Program-made: the position numbers and the translations under genes
DNA from: Saccharothrix carnea
GTDB lineage: Bacteria > Actinomycetota > Actinomycetes > Mycobacteriales > Pseudonocardiaceae
Direction of reading: 5' to 3'
NCBI RefSeq assembly: GCF_003014735.1
Contig: NZ_PYAX01000003.1
Coordinates: 496,001-560,000 of the forward strand
DNA length: 64,000 nt
The notes under the pieces: generated by a model
The model's database searches: none
Told to the model about the DNA's origin: nothing
Seen by the model: only the letters and a program-made list of their open reading frames with translations
Shown here: positions 53,385 through 61,824 of the stretch, one piece after another
Position numbering within the stretch: position 1 is the stretch's first letter
How the letters are laid out: the number at the start of each line of letters is the position of its first letter

Positions 53385-54327
53385 ACAGGCCGCACTCCGC
53401 GTAGGACACCGACTGCCGGTGGCAGAAGTCGCGGACCAGCGCCTGCGCGCGGCGCAGGTGCGGTCGCGGCATGCTCGGGAACAGGTGGTGCTCGATCTGG
53501 TAGTTCAGGCCGCCGAGCAGGAAGTCGGTGAACCAGCCGCCGGTGACGTTGCGGGAGGTCAGCACCTGCTTGCGCAGGAAGTCGAGCTGGTGGCCCGCCT
53601 GGAGCACGGGCATGCCCTTGTGGTTGGGCGCGAACGAGATGCCCATGTAGACGCCGAACAGGCCCTGGTGGACCGCGATGAACACGAGCGCCTTCACCGG
53701 GGACATCAGCAGGAACACGGCGCCCAGGTAGACCACGACGTGCACGCTCAGCAGCACGAGCTCCAGCTTCCAGCCCTTGACCTCGCGGCGGGCCGCGGCG
53801 GCGGCGCTGATGATGTGCAGGCTGAAGCCTTCGAGCAGCAGCAGGGGGAAGAACAGGAACGCCTGGCGCTTGACGACCCAGCGGAAGAAGCCGCGCTTGC
53901 GCTCGGCCTGCTCGGCGCTGAACGCGAGGACGGCGATGTCGACGTCCGGGTCCTCGTCCTCGTGGTTGGGGTTGGCGTGGTGGCGGGTGTGCTTGCCCAT
54001 CCACCAGCCGTAGCCGACCCCGATGAGGAGGTTGCCGAGCAGCAGGCCCATGGTCTGGTTGGCCTTGTGGTCGGCGAACACCTGCCGGTGGCCCGCGTCG
54101 TGACCGAGGAACGCGATCTGGGTGAAGACGACGGCGAGCACGACGGCCGGCACGAGCTGCCACCACGAGTCGCCGATCAGCACCATGGATACGCCGGTGA
54201 GGGCGAACGCGGCGAGGACGCCGACCGAGAACGTGATGTAGAAACCGATGCGCCGGTCGAGCAGACCTTGCTGCTTGACCAACCTGGACAATTCAGCGAA
54301 GTCGCTGCCGCGGGCTTGGGTGCTCAC
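53293..54327 (-). CDS. membrane fatty-acid (acyl-CoA) desaturase
   Basis: This 344-residue integral membrane enzyme has the three histidine boxes of di-iron desaturases: HDAGH, HTRHHANPNH and QIEHHLFPSMPR. Between them are four membrane helices. It resembles the actinobacterial DesA3-like acyl-CoA desaturases that introduce a cis double bond and adjust membrane fluidity; an electron-transfer partner is needed and is not in this window. The gene is convergent with the Oxa1-type insertase, overlapping it by 92 bases. Confidence 0.93.
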   Translation of the reverse strand: MSTQARGSDFAELSRLVKQQGLLDRRIGFYITFSVGVLAAFALTGVSMVLIGDSWWQLVPAVVLAVVFTQIAFLGHDAGHRQVFADHKANQTMGLLLGNLLIGVGYGWWMGKHTRHHANPNHEDEDPDVDIAVLAFSAEQAERKRGFFRWVVKRQAFLFFPLLLLEGFSLHIISAAAAARREVKGWKLELVLLSVHVVVYLGAVFLLMSPVKALVFIAVHQGLFGVYMGISFAPNHKGMPVLQAGHQLDFLRKQVLTSRNVTGGWFTDFLLGGLNYQIEHHLFPSMPRPHLRRAQALVRDFCHRQSVSYAECGLFTSYGYVLKYLHEAGAELRGTGKLAPAGSR

Positions 54328-54359
54328 TCCCGGAGGGTACGGCGCGCGGCGCCGCCGGC

Positions 54360-55901
54360 TCAGCCCAGCCTGAGTTGCAACTGGGCGAACAACCGGAGCA
54401 GCGGGTCGTCGAGATCGAATCCGCCGACCTCCGCCGCACGTCGCACGCGGTATCGCAGCGTGTTCGGGTGGACGTGCAGCTTCGCGGCTGCGCTTTTGAC
54501 ATCGCCGAATTCGTCCAGGTACGCCAAAAGAGAACGAGCCAGTTCCCCATCGAGCCGGCTGAGCCGCGGATCGCGGATGCGTGGATGTTCACCCAAAAGG
54601 GCGAGCGTTTCACTGATCAACACCCGGGACCGGACGTCTTCGAGCGTGGCCACCTCGGCGTCGAGGTCGCGCGACATCGCGTCGAGCACGCGGTCGGCCT
54701 CGGCCCGGGAGATCATCACCTCGTCCACCGTGGGCACGGTGGAGCCGATCGCGCCCTGCACCCGCAGGCCCATGTGCTTGCGCGCGGCGGCCACGATCTC
54801 CTTGGTCAACGTGAGCAGCGGCGCCTTCGGCGGCAGGTCGGTGAGCAGGGCGTACGTGCGCCCGCTCTGCCGGCTGACCAGGGCGCTGCGCCGGTACGAG
54901 GCGGCGTGCACGGAGATCAGGCTGGTCATCTCGGCCCGGCGCAGCTCGTGCTCGGTGCGGTCGGCGTGCTCCTGGCCGCGCAGCGCGAAGACCACGACGG
55001 CGGCGGGCTTGTCCGGGTCGGCGCCGATCTGCTCGGCGATCGCCTCGGCGTCCATCCGGCCGTCGAGCAGGGACGCGAGCAGGTTCTCCCGGAACGCGGC
55101 GGCGGGCTCGCGCTGCTGGACCAGGTGCAGGGCGGTGACGCGGGCGGCGCCGAGCAGCGCCCGTTCGGCCTGCTCGGTGAGCGGCGTGGTGCCTTCCTGC
55201 ACCCAGATCGTGCCCAGCGGTTGCGCGCCCGCGTGGATGCCGACGGCGATGCGGCGGCGGATGCCCAGCTCGGGCCGTTCGTCGATGCGGACGACCTCCT
55301 CGCCGGAGCGCAGGCGCTGGTAGACGCCCCACTCGCGGAGCATCTTGAGGTACGGCTCCGGGCCTTGGCGGCCGAGGATGGACAGCCGGCGCAGCTCGTC
55401 CACCTCGTCGGTGGAGCGGGAGTAGGCCAGCACCCGGCTGGCGGTGTCCTCGATGCTGACGATGCCGCCGGTCAGCGAGGCGATGGTCTGGGCGAGGCCG
55501 AACAGGTCGCCGAGGACTTCGCCCGCGCCCGCGTCGGCTGTCAGGCGGGCGTTGTGCACGACACCCCGGGCGAGCGACTCGAGGTGTTCCCAGCGGACCT
55601 CCGGCCGCACCGCCAGCAGCGCCACGCCCGCGTCCGCCGCCGCCTGCCGCAGCACCGGCGACGGCGTGTCCACCTTGACCGCCACGGCCACCGCTCCCCC
55701 GGCCCCGGCCGCCCTGACCAGCGGTGACGCCGCACGGCCGCGGGCGCCGATGACCAGCGCGAGGTCACCGGGCCGCACGTCGGGCGTGTCGTCGGGATCG
55801 AGGATCACCACGTCGAGGACGTCGGCCTCCAGCCCGTGCGGCGCGACCTGCACCTCGACCAGCGGATCACCGAGCGCGATCAGGACCTGCCGCAGGCTCA
55901 T
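54360..55901 (-). CDS. PucR-family regulator of proline catabolism
   Basis: This 513-residue protein has the PucR layout: an N-terminal purine-catabolism-like domain (MSLRQVLIALGDPLVEVQVA, to about residue 125), a central GGDEF-like/GAF-like region, and a C-terminal HTH_30 (LLAYLDEFGDVKSAAAKLHV, HPNTLRYRVRRAAEVGGFDL). It is divergent from pruA-pruB, 114 bases apart, and related regulators activate proline utilisation in response to proline in other actinobacteria. The start at ATG 55901 is where the family homology begins; the frame itself continues far upstream through the antisense of pruA. Confidence 0.92.
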   Translation of the reverse strand: MSLRQVLIALGDPLVEVQVAPHGLEADVLDVVILDPDDTPDVRPGDLALVIGARGRAASPLVRAAGAGGAVAVAVKVDTPSPVLRQAAADAGVALLAVRPEVRWEHLESLARGVVHNARLTADAGAGEVLGDLFGLAQTIASLTGGIVSIEDTASRVLAYSRSTDEVDELRRLSILGRQGPEPYLKMLREWGVYQRLRSGEEVVRIDERPELGIRRRIAVGIHAGAQPLGTIWVQEGTTPLTEQAERALLGAARVTALHLVQQREPAAAFRENLLASLLDGRMDAEAIAEQIGADPDKPAAVVVFALRGQEHADRTEHELRRAEMTSLISVHAASYRRSALVSRQSGRTYALLTDLPPKAPLLTLTKEIVAAARKHMGLRVQGAIGSTVPTVDEVMISRAEADRVLDAMSRDLDAEVATLEDVRSRVLISETLALLGEHPRIRDPRLSRLDGELARSLLAYLDEFGDVKSAAAKLHVHPNTLRYRVRRAAEVGGFDLDDPLLRLFAQLQLRLG

Positions 55902-56015
55902 CTTTGTCCAGTTCCACAACGACGGGTGGCCAAGCCTAGACGTGCGGACAACGGGACGCATGGTTGGAAGTCCTACCGTTGGGACAACCCCAACCTTGTG
56001 GCGAAGGAGCTGCTT

Positions 56016-57641
56016 GTGGATGCCGTGACCACGGTCCCCGCACCGGTGAACGAGCCCGTCCTGAGCTACGCCCCCGGCACCCCGGAACGGGCGCAGCTGC
56101 AGGCCAAGCTGGCGGAACTGGCCAAGGAGCCCACCGAGCTGACCCTCACCATCGGCGGTGAGCAGCGGGTCGGCGGCGGCGAGCGCTTCGACGTCGTGCA
56201 GCCGCACAACCACCGCGCCGTCCTCGGCACGCTGCACGGCGCCACCGAGCAGGACACCCGCGACGCCATCGCCGCCGCCAAGCAGGCCGCGCCCGCGTGG
56301 CGTGCCCTGTCCTACGACGACCGCGCGGCGATCCTGCTGCGCGCCGCGGACCTGCTCGCGACCAAGTGGCGGGCCACGCTCAACGCGGCCACCATGCTCG
56401 GCCAGTCGAAGACCGCCGTCCAGGCCGAGATCGACGCCGCCTGCGAGCTGATCGACTTCTGGCGCTTCAACGTCTCCTTCGGCCGTCAGCTGCTGGCCGA
56501 GCAGCCGCAGTCCTCCCCCGGTGTGTGGAACCGCACGGACCACCGCCCGCTGGAGGGCTTCGTCTACGCGATCACCCCGTTCAACTTCACCGCGATCGCG
56601 GGCAACCTGCCCACCGCGCCCGCCCTGATGGGCAACGTGGTGCTGTGGAAGCCGTCGCCGACGCAGAGCTTCGCCGCGCACCTGACCATGCGGCTGCTCG
56701 AAGAGGCCGGTATGCCGCCCGGCGTGATCAACCTGCTGCCCGGTGACGGCCTGGCCGTGTCCGAGGTGGCGTTGGCCGACCCGGACCTCGCGGGCATCCA
56801 CTTCACCGGCTCCACCCGCACGTTCCAGCACCTGTGGGGCCAGGTGGGCGCGAACATCGCGAACTACCGCTCGTACCCGCGGATCGTGGGCGAGACCGGC
56901 GGCAAGGACTTCGTGCTGGCGCACCCGTCTGCCGACATCGACGTGCTGCGCACCGCGCTGGTCCGCGGCGCGTTCGAGTACCAGGGCCAGAAGTGCTCGG
57001 CCGCGTCCCGCGCGTACATCCCCCGCTCGGTGTGGAACCGGGTGAAGGACGACTTCCTGGCCGACGTCGAGTCGCTGACCATGGGTGACGTCACGGACCT
57101 GTCGAACTTCATGGGCGCGGTCATCGACCGGCGCTCGTTCGACAAGCTGTCCGGGGTGCTGGAGTCCGCGCACGCCGACGACCAGCTCGAAGTCGTCGCG
57201 GGCGGCACGGCGGACGACTCCGAGGGCTTCTTCGTGCGGCCGACCGTGCTGCTGGGCACCAACCCCGAGCACGAGGTGTTCACCACCGAGTACTTCGGGC
57301 CGGTGCTGGCGGTGCACGTGTTCGAGGACGCCGACTACGACACCGTGCTCAAGCAGATGGAGAGCGCCGCACCGTACGCCCTGACCGGCGCCGTCATCGC
57401 GCAGGACCGGGCCGCCATCGCGCACGCGCAGCGGGAGCTGCGGTTCGCCGCGGGCAACTTCTACGTCAACGACAAGCCGACCGGCGCGGTCGTCGGCCAG
57501 CAGCCGTTCGGCGGCGGTCGGGCGTCGGGCACGAACGACAAGGCGGGCTCGGTGCACAACCTGCTGCGCTGGGTGAGCCCCCGTTCGATCAAGGAGACGT
57601 TCGCGGCTCCGACCTCCTACCGCTACCCGCACCAGGGGTGA
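56016..57641 (+). CDS. pruA: L-glutamate gamma-semialdehyde (P5C) dehydrogenase
   Basis: This 541-residue NAD-dependent aldehyde dehydrogenase performs the second step of proline catabolism, oxidising glutamate semialdehyde to glutamate. The catalytic Cys is in YQGQKCSAASRAYI, the general base Glu in RIVGETGGKDF and the cofactor-binding Asn in AITPFNFTAIAG. Length and motifs are normal, in contrast to the defective ALDH-like protein at 48321. The GTG at 56016 has AAGGAG seven bases upstream. Proline dehydrogenase follows immediately. The glutamate formed could be deaminated by the large glutamate dehydrogenase at 16001-20959. Confidence 0.96.
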   Translation: MDAVTTVPAPVNEPVLSYAPGTPERAQLQAKLAELAKEPTELTLTIGGEQRVGGGERFDVVQPHNHRAVLGTLHGATEQDTRDAIAAAKQAAPAWRALSYDDRAAILLRAADLLATKWRATLNAATMLGQSKTAVQAEIDAACELIDFWRFNVSFGRQLLAEQPQSSPGVWNRTDHRPLEGFVYAITPFNFTAIAGNLPTAPALMGNVVLWKPSPTQSFAAHLTMRLLEEAGMPPGVINLLPGDGLAVSEVALADPDLAGIHFTGSTRTFQHLWGQVGANIANYRSYPRIVGETGGKDFVLAHPSADIDVLRTALVRGAFEYQGQKCSAASRAYIPRSVWNRVKDDFLADVESLTMGDVTDLSNFMGAVIDRRSFDKLSGVLESAHADDQLEVVAGGTADDSEGFFVRPTVLLGTNPEHEVFTTEYFGPVLAVHVFEDADYDTVLKQMESAAPYALTGAVIAQDRAAIAHAQRELRFAAGNFYVNDKPTGAVVGQQPFGGGRASGTNDKAGSVHNLLRWVSPRSIKETFAAPTSYRYPHQG

Positions 57642-57643
57642 TC

Positions 57644-58567
57644 ATGCTCCGCTCCGCGCTGCTCGCCGCCTCGCGCTCCGGGTCCATCCGCGAGCTGGTC
57701 GAACGCACGCCGCTGACCAGGCCCGTCGTCAAGCGCTTCATCTCCGGTGACGACGTGGACGCCGCCGTCCGCACCACCGGCGAGGTGCTGACCGACGGCC
57801 GGTACGTCACGCTGGACCACCTCGGCGAGGACACCAGGGACGCGGCACAGGCCACGGCCACCGTCGAGGCGTACCTGGACCTGCTGCGCAGGCTCGAACT
57901 CGCCGGGCACACCGAGCGGGCCGAGGTGTCGGTGAAGCTGTCCGCGGTGGGCCAGTTCCTGCCCGCGGACGGCGAGAAGATCGCGTTGGAGAACGCCCGC
58001 CGCATCTGCGCGGCGGCGGGCGCGGTCGGCACCACGGTCACCCTCGACATGGAGGACCACACCACGACCGACTCGACGCTGGGCATCCTGCGCGAGCTGC
58101 GGGTCGACTTCCCGTGGGTCGGCGCGGTGCTGCAGGCGTACCTGAAGCGGACCGAGCAGGACTGCCGGGACCTCGCCTACGCGGGGTCGCGCGTGCGGCT
58201 GTGCAAGGGCGCGTACCAGGAGCCGGCTTCGGTGGCGTTCCAGGACAAGACCGACGTCGACCGGTCGTACGTGCGGTGCCTGAAGGTGCTGATGGCGGGC
58301 GAGGGCTACCCGATGGTCGCCTCGCACGACCCGCGGCTGATCGCGATCGCGGGCGAGCTGGCCAAGGACCGGTCGCCGGACAGCTACGAGTACCAGATGC
58401 TGTACGGCATCCGGCCGGACGAGCAGCGCCGCCTCGCCGCGGCGGGCAACCGGATGCGCGTGTACGTCCCGTACGGCGACGAGTGGTACGGCTACTTCAT
58501 GCGGCGGCTGGCGGAGCGCCCGGCGAACGTGGCGTTCTTCCTCCGCTCACTGGTCACCACGGGTTAG
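57644..58567 (+). CDS. pruB: proline dehydrogenase
   Basis: This 307-residue FAD enzyme carries out the first step of proline catabolism, passing electrons to the membrane quinone pool. It has the ProDH barrel motifs EVSVKLSAVGQF, VRLCKGAYQEP, VASHDPRLI and the C-terminal RPAN region after YVPYGDEWYGYFMRRLAE, where two Arg bind the substrate carboxylate. It is the separate, actinobacterial-type enzyme rather than a PutA fusion. I choose the ATG at 57644 with AGGGG seven bases upstream; a GTG at 57638 overlapping the pruA stop is the alternative. Its end overlaps the convergent AAA/TPR gene by 21 bases. Confidence 0.95.
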   Translation: MLRSALLAASRSGSIRELVERTPLTRPVVKRFISGDDVDAAVRTTGEVLTDGRYVTLDHLGEDTRDAAQATATVEAYLDLLRRLELAGHTERAEVSVKLSAVGQFLPADGEKIALENARRICAAAGAVGTTVTLDMEDHTTTDSTLGILRELRVDFPWVGAVLQAYLKRTEQDCRDLAYAGSRVRLCKGAYQEPASVAFQDKTDVDRSYVRCLKVLMAGEGYPMVASHDPRLIAIAGELAKDRSPDSYEYQMLYGIRPDEQRRLAAAGNRMRVYVPYGDEWYGYFMRRLAERPANVAFFLRSLVTTG

Positions 58568-59863
58568 CCCGGCCCGCTGGCGGGTGAGGTTCGCCAGGTC
58601 CACCCGGAACAGCTTCGGGTGGACCTCGGCGAGCGCGCGGTAGAGGTCGGTGGCCTCCTCCAGCGCGGCCAACGCCTCGTCGCGGTGGCCCAGCGCGGCG
58701 TGCCGCCGGCTGAGCTGGTCGAGCGCGCGGGCCAACTGCGGCGTGCAGTCGCGGTCCGCGGCGGCGACGACCCGGCACAGCGCCACGGCTTCCTCCGACA
58801 CGGCGAGGGCGTCCTCGGGCCGGCCGACCGCGAGGTACCGCAGGCTCAGGTCCGCCAACGCGTCCGCGACCGCCGCGCGGTGCTCGGCGGGGTCCTCTTC
58901 GGCCAGTTCGCGGTACAGGGCGACCTCTTGGCGGGCCGCCGCCAGCGCTTCTTCGTGCAGTGACGCGAGGGCCGCGCGGGCGGCCAGCAGACCGTGCAGC
59001 TCGGCCCGTTCCAGCCGCTGGTCGGCGTCCCGCGCGAGGGTCCGGGTGAGGATGGCGGGCAGCGGGTCGCCGGCGAAGCGGGGGTCGTCGAAGACGCGGC
59101 GGGCGACGGCAGCGGCCGGTGCCGGCCACTCGGCGAGGATCCTCAGCGTGGCGGTGGTGGCGTTGTCCGCGAGTTCCGGGTGGGCGGTGAACAGCTCCTC
59201 GGCGCGGCGGCGGGCGTGTGGCAGGCGTGCGGCGGCGCGGAGCAGGGTCTCCAGGGCCTCCGGGGTGCGGTCGGGCGTGATCCGGTCGTCCAGCAGCGCG
59301 GCGGCCAGGACGTCCTCGGCGAGCCGGCCGTGCACCGGGTCGGTGGGCACCAGCCAGTGGGCGGGCGGGCCGCACACCGCGATCAGCGCCGCCAGGTGCA
59401 GGTCGTGCAACGTCGGCGCGTCGGGTGCGGCCGCGGTCGGGAGCGGGAGGCCCAGCGCGTAGGCGAAGTGGGCGCAGGCGGTGGCGAAGGACGTCTCGTG
59501 CTCGTCCGGGCACGGCTCGACGGCGAGGTGCGCGGTCCGGTAGCCGAGGCGCGCGGCGCGTTGGCTGATCGAGGACCACCACCAGCCGGTGGTCCGGGCG
59601 ATGAGCAGCACGCGGGGTTGCCGCAGGTCGAGCCGGGGGACGAGGTCGGCGTCGTCCACGACCAGGACGTCCGAGCCGGTGGCGAACTGCCGGGCCAACC
59701 GCGTCTTGCCGACGCCCGCCTGGCCGTGCAGGAGCAGCACGGAGGCCGCCGCGTCGCCGGCACGCCACCGCTCCAGCTCGGCCAGCTCTTCCACGCGCCC
59801 GTGGAACGGCACCACTTCGTACCGCGGGTCCAGCAGCTCACCGGGCGACAGGGTGCGGTCCAC
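58547..59863 (-). CDS. AAA/NTPase protein with TPR-like repeats
   Basis: This 438-residue protein has a short N-terminal ATPase module: FHGRVEELAELERWRAGD, Walker A HGQAGVGKTRLAR and a Walker B-like VLVVDDADLVPRL. It is followed by helical regions and, from about residue 300, TPR-like repeats (LASLHEEALAAARQEVALYR, LGHRDEALAALEEATDLYRA). This resembles the STAND-type ATPase/TPR proteins of actinomycetes, but no effector or DNA-binding domain is present, so its role is open. The GTG at 59863 has CAGGAT (59875-59870) six bases upstream, suggesting a leaderless mRNA. Confidence 0.78.
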   Translation of the reverse strand: MDRTLSPGELLDPRYEVVPFHGRVEELAELERWRAGDAAASVLLLHGQAGVGKTRLARQFATGSDVLVVDDADLVPRLDLRQPRVLLIARTTGWWWSSISQRAARLGYRTAHLAVEPCPDEHETSFATACAHFAYALGLPLPTAAAPDAPTLHDLHLAALIAVCGPPAHWLVPTDPVHGRLAEDVLAAALLDDRITPDRTPEALETLLRAAARLPHARRRAEELFTAHPELADNATTATLRILAEWPAPAAAVARRVFDDPRFAGDPLPAILTRTLARDADQRLERAELHGLLAARAALASLHEEALAAARQEVALYRELAEEDPAEHRAAVADALADLSLRYLAVGRPEDALAVSEEAVALCRVVAAADRDCTPQLARALDQLSRRHAALGHRDEALAALEEATDLYRALAEVHPKLFRVDLANLTRQRAGLTRGDQ

Positions 59864-60056
59864 CGGCACATCCTGCCCCCAGCCTCCGGCCACGATCGGG
59901 CGACCGCCACCACCACGCCACCACGCCCCGGCTGCGGCTTGACAACCCCATGGGGACACCCCCCCGCGAGGTCGCGTCGGTCTTCCAGGCGACCGAGCCG
60001 CGACACCGGAGGCGGCGCAATCGAACACTGTCGGACCCTGTCGGCACAATCAGGTC

Positions 60057-61730
60057 ATGCTGGTGGCCCTGGTGTCGGAAGGCGGGAACGCGGGACGCTT
60101 CCGCGTGCTCTCCGACGCCGGGGTGCCCGAGGGACCCGTGGTGGCGACGGCGGACCTGGCGGCGGCGGTGTCCGATTTGGAGGATCGGCACCGACCCCGG
60201 TGGCTGTGGGCGGAGACGGCGGAGGTCTACCCCGACCTGTTGGCGCGCGGGGTGCGGGTGGAGCGGTGCCAGGACTTGGCGCACGTCGAGTACCTGTTGC
60301 TGGCCTACCAGGGGCGGCACGGCGAGCCGCGTGGACTGGGCGCGGCGCTCGCCCGGCTGCGCGGGCTGCCCGTGCCGGACGACCACGGGCCGCGCAAGCG
60401 CGACACCCAGCCGACCCTGTTCGAGCCCGAGCAGCAACCGCTGCCCGGTGACGCCGACCCGCTCGACGCGGTGGTCGCGGTGCACGCCGAGCAGCAGCGG
60501 CTGGCCGCCACGCTCCCGCACGCCGACCGGCTGCGGCTGCTGTTCGCGGCCGAGTCCGCCAGTGCGTTGGCCGCCGCCGAGATGACGCACTTCGGCCTGC
60601 CCTGGCGGGCCGACGTGCACGACCAGTTACTGGTGGACACGCTGGGCCCGCGCCCGGCCAACGGCGTGCGCCCGGCACGGCTGGCCGAGTTGGCCGACCG
60701 GATCACGGCGGCGTTCGGCGGCAGGCAGGTCAACCCGGACCACCCGCCGGGGATCGTGCGCGCGTTCGCCCGGGAGGGCATCGACGTCCCCTCGGCACGT
60801 GCCTGGGTGCTCAAGGGGGTGGACCACCCGGCCGTGGAGCCGCTGCTGGAGTACAAGGAACTGGCCAGGCTGTGGGTTGCGCACGGCTGGTCGTGGCTGG
60901 ACGCGTGGGTCGCGGACGGGAGGTTCCGGCCGGACTACGTGGTGGGCGGCGTGGTGTCCGGGCGGTGGGCGACGCGGGGCGGTGCGGCGTTGCAGATCCC
61001 GCGCGTGCTGCGCACGGCGGTGCGGGCCGATCCGGGGTGGAAGCTGGTGGCGGCGGACGCGGCGCAACTGGAGCCGCGGGTGCTGGCGGCGTTGTCGAAC
61101 GACCACAGGTTCACCGAGGTGTCGTCGGACGACGACCTCTACACGTCGTTGGCCGCGGAGGCGTTCGACGGCGACCGGGGCAAGGCGAAGCTCGCCATGC
61201 TGTCCGCGATGTACGGCGGCACGGGCGGCAACGCCGGTCCCGCGATGGCCGTGCTGCGCCGCCGTTTCCCCGAGGCCGTCGGGTACGTGGAGGCCGCCGC
61301 GCTGGCGGGCGAGCAGGGCCGGGTGGTGCGCTCGCGGCTGGGTCGCACGAGCCCGCCGCCTTCGGACGCGTGGCGCGCCATGACCGGCAGCACCGACGAC
61401 GGCGAGGACGCGTTGCGCCAGTCGCGGCGGGCCGCGCGGGACTGGGGCCGGTTCACCCGCAACTTCGTGGTGCAGGCCAGCGCGGCGGACTGGACGGCGG
61501 CACTGCTCGGCGTGCTGCGGCGGCGGCTGCACCAGTCGGCCCGGGGCGCGCACCTGGTGTTCTTCCAGCACGACGAGGTGCTGGTGCACTGCCCGGCGGA
61601 ATTGGCCGAGGTGGTGTGCGCGGAGGTGACGGCGGCGGGCGGGGAGGCGTCCCGGCTGGTGTTCGGCGCGACTCCGGTGCGTTTTCCGCTCAAAGCCGTG
61701 GCGGTGGACTCCTACGCCGACGCCAAGTAG
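60057..61730 (+). CDS. bifunctional 3'-5' exonuclease/DNA polymerase (PolA-like)
   Basis: This 557-residue protein matches the family A polymerases that actinobacteria carry beside PolA. The N-terminal third resembles a 3'-5' exonuclease domain but has few recognisable active-site acids. The polymerase part has motif A AADAAQLEPRVLAALSND (Asp334; the usual Ser of D-x-S-Q is Ala), motif B GKAKLAMLSAMYGGTGGN and motif C FQHDEVLVHC (Asp506-Glu507). It may act in repair or lesion tolerance. The ATG at 60057 has CACAAT (60045-60050) six bases upstream, so the message is probably leaderless. No DNA-damage box is visible upstream. Confidence 0.88.
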   Translation: MLVALVSEGGNAGRFRVLSDAGVPEGPVVATADLAAAVSDLEDRHRPRWLWAETAEVYPDLLARGVRVERCQDLAHVEYLLLAYQGRHGEPRGLGAALARLRGLPVPDDHGPRKRDTQPTLFEPEQQPLPGDADPLDAVVAVHAEQQRLAATLPHADRLRLLFAAESASALAAAEMTHFGLPWRADVHDQLLVDTLGPRPANGVRPARLAELADRITAAFGGRQVNPDHPPGIVRAFAREGIDVPSARAWVLKGVDHPAVEPLLEYKELARLWVAHGWSWLDAWVADGRFRPDYVVGGVVSGRWATRGGAALQIPRVLRTAVRADPGWKLVAADAAQLEPRVLAALSNDHRFTEVSSDDDLYTSLAAEAFDGDRGKAKLAMLSAMYGGTGGNAGPAMAVLRRRFPEAVGYVEAAALAGEQGRVVRSRLGRTSPPPSDAWRAMTGSTDDGEDALRQSRRAARDWGRFTRNFVVQASAADWTAALLGVLRRRLHQSARGAHLVFFQHDEVLVHCPAELAEVVCAEVTAAGGEASRLVFGATPVRFPLKAVAVDSYADAK

Positions 61731-61751
61731 CGGCTTTGGGCCGTTCGGCGC

Positions 61752-61780
61752 TTGAACGATCTCTGTGAGAGCGCTCTCAT
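61752..61780 (+). promoter_or_regulatory. LacI-type operator inside the GH16 promoter
   Basis: TGAGAGCGCTCTCA (61766-61779) is a perfect 14-bp palindrome close to the CebR/CelR operator TGGGAGCGCTCCCA. It starts inside the spacer between -35 TTGAAC (61752-61757) and -10 TCTCAT (61775-61780), 17 bases apart, and overlaps the -10. No LacI gene is adjacent, so the repressor must be encoded elsewhere. Confidence 0.8.
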
Positions 61781-61824
61781 GAAGTGGTCGTGCCTTGGCG
61801 ACTGTGACAAGGAGGTCACCGCTC

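Noticed and set aside
54360-57632. 1090-residue minus-strand frame as one protein
   Set aside because: Only the part to 55901 has PucR homology; the upstream extension is the antisense of pruA.
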